DNA from: Kazachstania africana CBS 2517
Lineage: Eukaryota; Ascomycota; Saccharomycetes; Saccharomycetales; Saccharomycetaceae
Reading direction: 5' to 3'
Assembly (NCBI RefSeq): GCF_000304475.1
Contig: NC_018940.1
Location: forward strand, 868,001-932,000
DNA: 64,000 bases
Shown here: positions 58,423 through 64,000 of the stretch, one piece after another
Position numbering within the stretch: the first letter of the stretch is position 1
Layout: each line of letters begins with the position of its first letter
The notes under the pieces: model-generated
The model's input: the letters and a program-made list of their open reading frames with translations, nothing else
Told to the model about the DNA's origin: nothing
The model's database searches: none
Position numbers and translations under genes: made by a program

Positions 58423-60345
58423 ATGACAGATGGTATTGAAGGTATATGCATAAATTTAGAGAGGGCCTTTCAAGAACAAAAGGAGGATATTCTATCTTTG
58501 CTTACAATAATTGATATATATGGTTCCAACGTTAACAATAGCAAAGACAAGGACAGTTTGGCAAAATATCTGGATGTCCTCAGCAGATTATTGGAGGACA
58601 GTAAAGAAATTACTAATGAACTTGGATGGGAACTTCCAAAAATATTGCTCTTTTACATCGATGACATTCAAGCGGAATCAAGGGAAGCTATGTGTCAGGA
58701 GAGAGTTGTCATAAGCATCATGAAATGTTTTGATCAGATATTGCGTTGGGGAAACCCAAAAGAGTGTATCTTGAGTAGTTGTGAGTTGCTGGCTGATTTA
58801 CATTTGCATCATGATGAGGAAGACGATGAATCATTGTATAAAGACGACAATAGTGATCCTAAAAATTTGAATTCCACAATAGCCGTCTTTGAAATAAAAG
58901 CTCAATTGCTCCTTAGTCTGTTGGTAAGATGTTTTGAAAGATTAACAGTGTTGTATCCGACTAAATTTTTGGTTATGATGATCAATGCGGTAACAACATT
59001 TGTAAAAAAGAATATAGAGGAAACAGAAAATGCTATCTCCTTTCAACATCTCATCTGTGATTTTTGCATAGAGTTTAAGCCTGTTACTCCATCTTCGAGC
59101 GATGGAAGACTTTCAAAGGAAGAATTTATCAAAATTAAAGAGGACGAAAGAGAGCTGCAAATAAAACTTCTAAGAACGTCAATAACATACTTCGTTTCAT
59201 CTTGCTTCAAAGTAAAAAGTATTGATTTTGACCTATTTTACTTCAATTTGGTTTTGGGAGGTGACCAACATGACGATTTGGAAGAAGAATTCATCAATCT
59301 GTGTGCGAAATATTATGATTTACAACACTCTTACGGTATTGACCTGGAAAAAGAGTTTACCCAATGTTTGCAAAACACAAGATCCATGTATAATGAAATG
59401 GAAAAACTGTTCCAACCAGCAGCTATTGGGCCCAATGAAACTGATGATTTACAGGCGATATATGAACTCTCCTATCGTCATTCATTGGCAGCTGAGCTAC
59501 TACACAAGGAGCTGTCTTTAGACCCTTACGGTATCATCATTCTTACCGGCATTTCTTTGATAGCCACGAAGCAAAACCTGTGCTCTGATGTATCCTTAAC
59601 AGATTCTATTTATCTTTTTTTGAGAACTTCATCTGCTTCTTTATACTCGGAGAACTATCATAATAAGGCAGTAGAAAGTGTAGCCAGATATTGGATATGG
59701 GTTGCATTAACGGAAAACACCACGTTTCCCTTGAAGAAGCAGTTGCAAGAGCTCCATGCCATTGTTATAAACGCTTTCCTTCAAATGTTATTATTGAAAA
59801 ACGCCACACAATCTAGTAACAAAGTATTAAAGATCACTTTCAAACAAATAGCACGGGTTCTGACACTTATTCCTGAAGATACATCCTTCGGATTTATTTT
59901 GGACACTTTATTGAGCTGTCCATACACACATTTAAAAGTTGACATGATCAATGTACTACGACATCTAATGACAGCCTCGGAACCGCCTAATTCAAATTCT
60001 CTAGCACCCAAAGCAGGGTCTCCTCCAAGCTTACCGCCAAGACTTCCACCAAGGCCTTATATAGTAATAAACGATGACAGAATGGCTGCAGTGCATAGTC
60101 TAGCAATGATAACGCTTTTAGCTGCTAAGGACACAAGGAGAAGCCAAAATCATGCTCATATAATCCTTCTTCTGAACTACATGAACTTTTTTGTCAACCT
60201 TCGATACAAGTGGGATACTGGTCTATTGCAAACATTCTCGGATGAAGTCTCCCAAACATTCAGCGGTGCTAATGAAGAAGAAATGCCTGAGGTGGGTTTC
60301 ATAAGGATAGCGAATGAAACATTGAGGAGTTTTCTCCAGCTATAA
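58423..60345 (+). CDS. YBP2: YBP2/YBP1 family protein (Yap1-binding, oxidative stress)
   Basis: 640 residues against 641 in S. cerevisiae Ybp2. It is all-helical without known catalytic motifs, and has an acidic loop (HHDEEDDESLYKDDN) at about 126-140 and a Pro-rich stretch (PPSLPPRLPPRPY) near 530. Family knowledge: Ybp1 promotes Hyr1-mediated oxidation of the transcription factor Yap1, and Ybp2 is linked to oxidative stress and the kinetochore. The pair are ohnologs (YGL060W, YBR216C). Position next to DUO1 and PKP2 fits YBP2. Confidence 0.88.
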   Translation: MTDGIEGICINLERAFQEQKEDILSLLTIIDIYGSNVNNSKDKDSLAKYLDVLSRLLEDSKEITNELGWELPKILLFYIDDIQAESREAMCQERVVISIMKCFDQILRWGNPKECILSSCELLADLHLHHDEEDDESLYKDDNSDPKNLNSTIAVFEIKAQLLLSLLVRCFERLTVLYPTKFLVMMINAVTTFVKKNIEETENAISFQHLICDFCIEFKPVTPSSSDGRLSKEEFIKIKEDERELQIKLLRTSITYFVSSCFKVKSIDFDLFYFNLVLGGDQHDDLEEEFINLCAKYYDLQHSYGIDLEKEFTQCLQNTRSMYNEMEKLFQPAAIGPNETDDLQAIYELSYRHSLAAELLHKELSLDPYGIIILTGISLIATKQNLCSDVSLTDSIYLFLRTSSASLYSENYHNKAVESVARYWIWVALTENTTFPLKKQLQELHAIVINAFLQMLLLKNATQSSNKVLKITFKQIARVLTLIPEDTSFGFILDTLLSCPYTHLKVDMINVLRHLMTASEPPNSNSLAPKAGSPPSLPPRLPPRPYIVINDDRMAAVHSLAMITLLAAKDTRRSQNHAHIILLLNYMNFFVNLRYKWDTGLLQTFSDEVSQTFSGANEEEMPEVGFIRIANETLRSFLQL

Positions 60346-60560
60346 GTACATTGTATACTCAATATACTTCCAATATATTTTTGCATTTTGACTATTGACG
60401 AGCACTTCGGGACACATATCGCACAACTTACAAAATCAAGGGAAAAGAGATGTTGGATGTCGAGATCATTATATCATACCCGAGGAACATACGTTGAGCT
60501 TAACAAGCAAAAAATCAATATACTCACTTTCCAGAACTTGGAGTACGATGATATCTAAAC

Positions 60561-62060
60561 ATGACGAGGATACAAAGCCTTAATTTTGTAAGAACGAAGC
60601 ATTTTGTCAAATCACCTAGTATAACGCAAATACCAGATTTTACAAAATATTCTCCAACACGGTCAATAAATGAAGAGCTAGCACCATACCTATGTGAAAC
60701 TACCAAAGCATTTCCTGCCAAATCCAAATATGTTAATAAGCAACACTATTACCATAATAAAAATGTTCTTCTCGACGACTATCTGAAACGATCACCTCAT
60801 CCGGTCTCACTAATGCAACTGGCACAATATTACGATGACTCTAAGAAACTAACAAAACAAAAGGTAATACATTCTGGCCAATTCGTTAAAGAGGAACTTA
60901 TAGTAAGGATTGCATCAAAAATATATCAATTGCAATGTTTACCGTTCAGTGTGGTTAATAATTTCCATTTCGTTCAGGTTTATGAATCATATTATAATAT
61001 ATTTGAGCGATTTAGAAAGTTCCCAAGTATTAGGACATTGGATGACAATTTAAGATTCGTTAATTTTACAAAAAGACTTTTAAGAAGGTTCAATACCCTC
61101 AATTCACCTCATTTAGTAATGGGTGCACTAGAATGTACTATATTGGATCTATATCCAACGGATAAAATGGATAATTTGTTATCTGAATTATTGAGAGCAC
61201 GAATTTCAAGAAGATTAATCGCTGAAGAGCATATTAGCATAACAAATAACTATATGAGCGGTAAGAAAGAAAATACATTAGTCTTAGGTGATATATTTCA
61301 AGAATGCTTTGCTAAAAAATATATCTTAGGTGCAAGCAAAAGCTGTGAAAAGTTCATTAAGGATATGTACTTCGAAAATATTCCCCTGCCGAAGCTGATT
61401 ATTGAAGGTGATGCGTCTTTGAAATTTCTATTTTTACCAACTCATTTAAAATACTTATTCAACGAACTACTCAGAAATATATATGAAGCGACAATGAAGG
61501 ACTACATTAGAAAAGGTCTCCCTCGTCCTAAACCGATAATAATCACCATTATCGAAAATGAAGACTGTTATATATTTAGGATTGCTGATCAGGCCGGCGG
61601 CATTCTTTACCATGATGAAGATATCTGGTCCTTTGGTAAATCTAAAGAAAGGGCAAGAGAATCGCTGGAGAATTTTCATAAACTTCCTGGTTTACAAACG
61701 ATATCAATATATGATCATTTAAATCAAAACGAAAACATTAGAAAATTTTATGAAAGTTCAAAGGATGCCGTTATACCTTTGGCAAGAACTACGGGAACGT
61801 ATTCGAATACATCATTGGAGCCAATAACAAATGCAAATCTGGAAATAGGGATTCCTAAATATGAAAGATCTTTGATCCAAATGTTACAAAGATCATATCG
61901 ATATAAGCTCGGGATTGGACTCGCAATGTGCAAGGTATACTCTGAATATTGGAATGGAGACCTGAAACTTCATTCAGTGTCAGGATATGGTACAGACACT
62001 ATATTAAAGCTGGGAAATTTAATGAAAAATACTGAAAAGTTACAGTTGGACAAAGTATAG
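60561..62060 (+). CDS. PKP2: PKP2, mitochondrial pyruvate dehydrogenase kinase
   Basis: 499 residues (491 in S. cerevisiae). A presequence-like N-terminus (MTRIQSLNFVRTKHFVKSP) leads into the BCDHK/PDK helical domain (about 60-240). The GHKL ATPase domain follows, with the N-box in YLFNELLRNIYEA, the G1 box RIADQAGGI and a late G2-type GIGLAMCKVY. Family knowledge: with Pkp1 it phosphorylates the E1-alpha subunit Pda1 in the matrix and switches the complex off. The ortholog is YGL059W, between YBP2 and RAD6 as here. Confidence 0.95.
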   Translation: MTRIQSLNFVRTKHFVKSPSITQIPDFTKYSPTRSINEELAPYLCETTKAFPAKSKYVNKQHYYHNKNVLLDDYLKRSPHPVSLMQLAQYYDDSKKLTKQKVIHSGQFVKEELIVRIASKIYQLQCLPFSVVNNFHFVQVYESYYNIFERFRKFPSIRTLDDNLRFVNFTKRLLRRFNTLNSPHLVMGALECTILDLYPTDKMDNLLSELLRARISRRLIAEEHISITNNYMSGKKENTLVLGDIFQECFAKKYILGASKSCEKFIKDMYFENIPLPKLIIEGDASLKFLFLPTHLKYLFNELLRNIYEATMKDYIRKGLPRPKPIIITIIENEDCYIFRIADQAGGILYHDEDIWSFGKSKERARESLENFHKLPGLQTISIYDHLNQNENIRKFYESSKDAVIPLARTTGTYSNTSLEPITNANLEIGIPKYERSLIQMLQRSYRYKLGIGLAMCKVYSEYWNGDLKLHSVSGYGTDTILKLGNLMKNTEKLQLDKV

Positions 62061-62087
62061 TATCAAATATATAGTTTTAATCTTGTA

Positions 62088-62095
62088 TCACGTGA
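62088..62095. promoter_or_regulatory. TCACGTGA palindrome upstream of RAD6
   Basis: A perfect TCACGTGA (Cbf1/CDEI-type) lies 28 bp after the PKP2 stop and 249 bp before the RAD6 ATG. No AT-rich CDEII or CDEIII follows, so it is not a centromere. A promoter site is the simplest reading. Confidence 0.5.
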
Positions 62096-62343
62096 CCCTT
62101 TCTAGTTCTTGCAGAGCATTGATCTTTTTTCAATATAGGAAAAGCCAGAAAGGTTCGCCACTCGGAAACATACATTTTGAATGAAGCTACATAGTATAAG
62201 ACGGCCATTATTCAACGTTTACGCTAGAAGAATCTATCAAGTTTTCAGAGACTATTTCCACGTTTGCCGAGTAGGTAGGTTTATTTTGAAACATAGATAT
62301 ATCTGCATCAAGAAGAATATAAAAATTCGCGAATAAATAAGAG

Positions 62344-62923
62344 ATGTCCACGCCGGCAAGAAGAAGGCTTATGAGAGACTTTAAGGTACGTACTTTTGAA
62401 TTTATTTACTCTTTTTTTAAACGAAATTTGTACTAACATGTATGTTTCATTTTTTTAGCGTATGAAGGAAGATGCACCACCAGGTGTTTCCGCCTCTCCA
62501 TTACCAGATAATGTTATGGTATGGAATGCAATGATCATTGGGCCAGCTGATACCCCATACGAGGATGGTACATTTAGATTGTTACTAGAATTTGATGAAG
62601 ACTATCCAAATAAGCCACCACATGTCAAATTTTTGAGTGAAATGTTCCACCCTAACGTTTATGCAAATGGTGAAATTTGTTTAGATATTTTACAGAATAG
62701 ATGGACACCAACGTATGACGTTTCCTCCATCTTAACTTCCATTCAAAGTTTATTTAATGATCCAAATCCAGCGTCTCCTGCAAATGTTGAAGCGGCCACA
62801 TTATTTAAAGATCATAAATCTCAGTATGTGAAGAGAGTGAAAGAAACAGTAGAAAAATCCTGGGAAGATGATATGGATGATATGGAGGATGATAGTGATG
62901 AAGAGGATAACGATGAGGAATGA
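62344..62923 (+). CDS. RAD6: RAD6, E2 ubiquitin-conjugating enzyme, two exons
   Basis: Exon 1 is 62344-62385 (14 codons, [14 protein letters not shown]) and exon 2 is 62459-62923, giving 168 residues. The joined sequence matches S. cerevisiae Rad6 almost throughout. The UBC fold carries HPN and the catalytic cysteine in NGEICLDIL (Cys88), and the acidic tail is present though slightly shorter and less purely Asp. Family knowledge: with Rad18 it ubiquitinates PCNA, with Bre1 it ubiquitinates histone H2B, and with Ubr1 it acts in the N-degron pathway. The S. cerevisiae gene (YGL058W) has no intron. Without splicing, exon 2 alone would lack the N-terminal helix needed for Ubr1 and Rad18 work. 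Confidence 0.97.
62386..62458 (+). other. Spliceosomal intron in RAD6
   Basis: 73 nt in phase 0. Donor GTACGT, branch point TACTAAC at 62431-62437, a T-rich tract and acceptor TTTAG. The distance from branch-point A to acceptor is about 22 nt. All signals match yeast consensus closely apart from C at donor position 4. Confidence 0.96.
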
Positions 62924-63067
62924 AACGGCAGAAAAGTAACGAATTATTAGTATTTCAGCTTTAAGAGGAAAAGTTTTGTTAATACTGTGCATCTCACGGA
63001 TAAAGTATATACAAGGTAAAATAGACCGAATTTCTATATATATTTAGGGAAGTTCTGAATTTGAGCG

Positions 63068-63751
63068 TCATATTTTTGATAGATTAGCTCTCTTCATTTC
63101 GATTCTTTTTATACAAGCACTTAGGCATATGATGAAAAATAGTACTAAGACTAGCTTGCTCAATGAATCTAACTCGGCTTTTGGAGAATTTTTCATCAAA
63201 TCTAATTCATTGAATGGCTGTCCGTTCCTTGCACCATGAGGTCCATACGATATATAATACTGAAGTTGCTTTATGAATGTTGGCAGATCCTTCCAGCTCG
63301 TTTCTTTGCTATAAAGTTCTTTAGCTGCCATTTGTACCATATCACGGTCAATTGGATCGAGCTTGGAAAAATTGGACAGTACAGCTTCCGTATTTAAAAC
63401 GTTTTTCTTTTCATCAAGTATAAATGTGGATTTCAATGTATCCCCTAATTTTTCAGAGTGAATCATCCTTTCAAGCATGTTACGATATGCGTTTCTAGAT
63501 TCTATTTCTTCACTTTCATCAATCATATTAGGTTTGAAAAGGGCGGCTATATCATCCAATGCTCCAGCTAACGGATTGGCAGTTGATGTTATGCCATGTA
63601 TATCATTATCCCTTTTACAGACTCTATTTTTTTGTTTCAAAAGTAATGATTGTGGTGGAGTACGGCCCTTTGTTGAAAAGGACTTGTAAACCAGAGATTT
63701 GAAGATTCCATTTTGAGGAAATAAACTGGACGAATACCTTACAGGGACCAT
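63068..63751 (-). CDS. GEP7: GEP7-like mitochondrial membrane protein
   Basis: 227 residues from the ATG at 63751; the frame is open upstream without ATG. The N-terminus (MVPVRYSSSLFPQNGIFK) is a plausible mitochondrial targeting peptide. One membrane segment lies at the C-terminal end (LSKLVLVLFFIICLSACI), followed by a short basic tail. The middle is helical. S. cerevisiae Gep7 (YGL057C, 287 residues) has unknown biochemical role and was named from genetic interaction with prohibitins. Assignment follows its place beside RAD6 and its architecture. Confidence 0.83.
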   Translation of the reverse strand: MVPVRYSSSLFPQNGIFKSLVYKSFSTKGRTPPQSLLLKQKNRVCKRDNDIHGITSTANPLAGALDDIAALFKPNMIDESEEIESRNAYRNMLERMIHSEKLGDTLKSTFILDEKKNVLNTEAVLSNFSKLDPIDRDMVQMAAKELYSKETSWKDLPTFIKQLQYYISYGPHGARNGQPFNELDLMKNSPKAELDSLSKLVLVLFFIICLSACIKRIEMKRANLSKI

Positions 63752-63877
63752 TTTTTGGTAAACAATTGGCAAAAATTTGGTAACGTGTATATAATTCACA
63801 AGGAGCGTTGTTTGCCCTTCTGATTAGATGGATAGAAAGATCTCATTGAGTGACGGATACAAACGGCTCAACTGGAA

Positions 63878-63884
63878 CGGGTAA
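63878..63884 (-). promoter_or_regulatory. Reb1-type site upstream of GEP7
   Basis: CGGGTAA, 127 bp before the GEP7 start. The rest of the right edge (63752-64000) shows no gene. Confidence 0.4.
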
Positions 63885-64000
63885 ATTTTTGGTACTCTCT
63901 ATTCCGTTACACTTATCTTTTCTCGAGCAAATCTGCTATACCAACTTTTTCTAGGAGAAAAAAAACCCGTAGACTCATAATCGAGCTAAAAGTTAAGTCC

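Noticed and set aside
62088..62095. TCACGTGA as centromere element CDEI
   Set aside because: There is no 80-bp AT-rich CDEII nor a CDEIII-like sequence after it; a Cbf1-type promoter site is sufficient.

Overview
This window is nuclear DNA from a budding yeast of the family Saccharomycetaceae. It is gene-dense and AT-rich, almost without introns, and 36 genes can be matched by eye to Saccharomyces cerevisiae genes. The block is collinear, in mirror orientation, with the left arm of S. cerevisiae chromosome VII (PAN2 YGL094C to SOH1 YGL127C, then PYC1 YGL062W down to GEP7 YGL057C). A few genes sit here that S. cerevisiae keeps on the duplicated sister segments: CBC2 (YPL178W), ISW1 (YBR245C), ARC40, DAD3 and PBP2 (YBR234C to YBR233W). 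Several genes expected from the ancestral order are absent here (VPS45, LSG1, RPL28, ARC1, NSA1). This mixed retention points to a post-whole-genome-duplication species that resolved its duplicates differently from S. cerevisiae, such as a member of Kazachstania, Naumovozyma, Tetrapisispora, Vanderwaltozyma or Nakaseomyces. The genus cannot be fixed from this sequence alone.

Layout. 1-5.8 kb: 3' part of PAN2, tRNA-Glu(UUC), CBC2, a CUP9/TOS8 homeodomain gene and its unusually long 2-kb upstream region. 5.8-16.2 kb: SRM1, a short-chain dehydrogenase with no S. cerevisiae counterpart at this place, USE1, ISW1, SEH1, an HD-domain nucleotidase and MLC1. 16.7-25 kb: RMD9, a YGL108C-like gene, CUE3, ARC40, DAD3, TAF6. 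25-36.7 kb: SLD3, PBP2, an OPT transporter, SNF4, CDC20 and a YGL117W-like gene, all on the minus strand. 36.7-38.7 kb: a 1.7-kb gene-poor stretch and an intron-containing tRNA-Trp(CCA). 38.7-53.7 kb: COQ8 (with an apparent frameshift), PRP43, GPG1, NAB2, a candidate 55-codon gene, RPS2, MON1, MET13, SCS3, SOH1. 53.9-64 kb: pyruvate carboxylase, DUO1, YBP2, PKP2, RAD6 (with a 73-nt intron) and GEP7.

The genes are mostly housekeeping and do not form one pathway: RNA processing and export (PAN2, CBC2, NAB2, PRP43, SEH1, SRM1), chromatin and transcription (ISW1, TAF6, SOH1), cell cycle and kinetochore (CDC20, DAD3, DUO1, SLD3), mitochondria (RMD9, COQ8, PKP2, GEP7), trafficking (USE1, MON1), cytoskeleton (MLC1, ARC40) and metabolism (SNF4, MET13, PYC). 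Reb1-type sites (TTACCCG) recur 60-275 bp upstream of many start codons. No transposon, CRISPR array, origin or centromere was recognised. The points most worth checking are the COQ8 frame break, the short ORF between NAB2 and RPS2, the RAD6 intron, the tRNA-Trp splice junction, the SDR insertion and the SOH1/PYC junction, which appears to keep the ancestral order.
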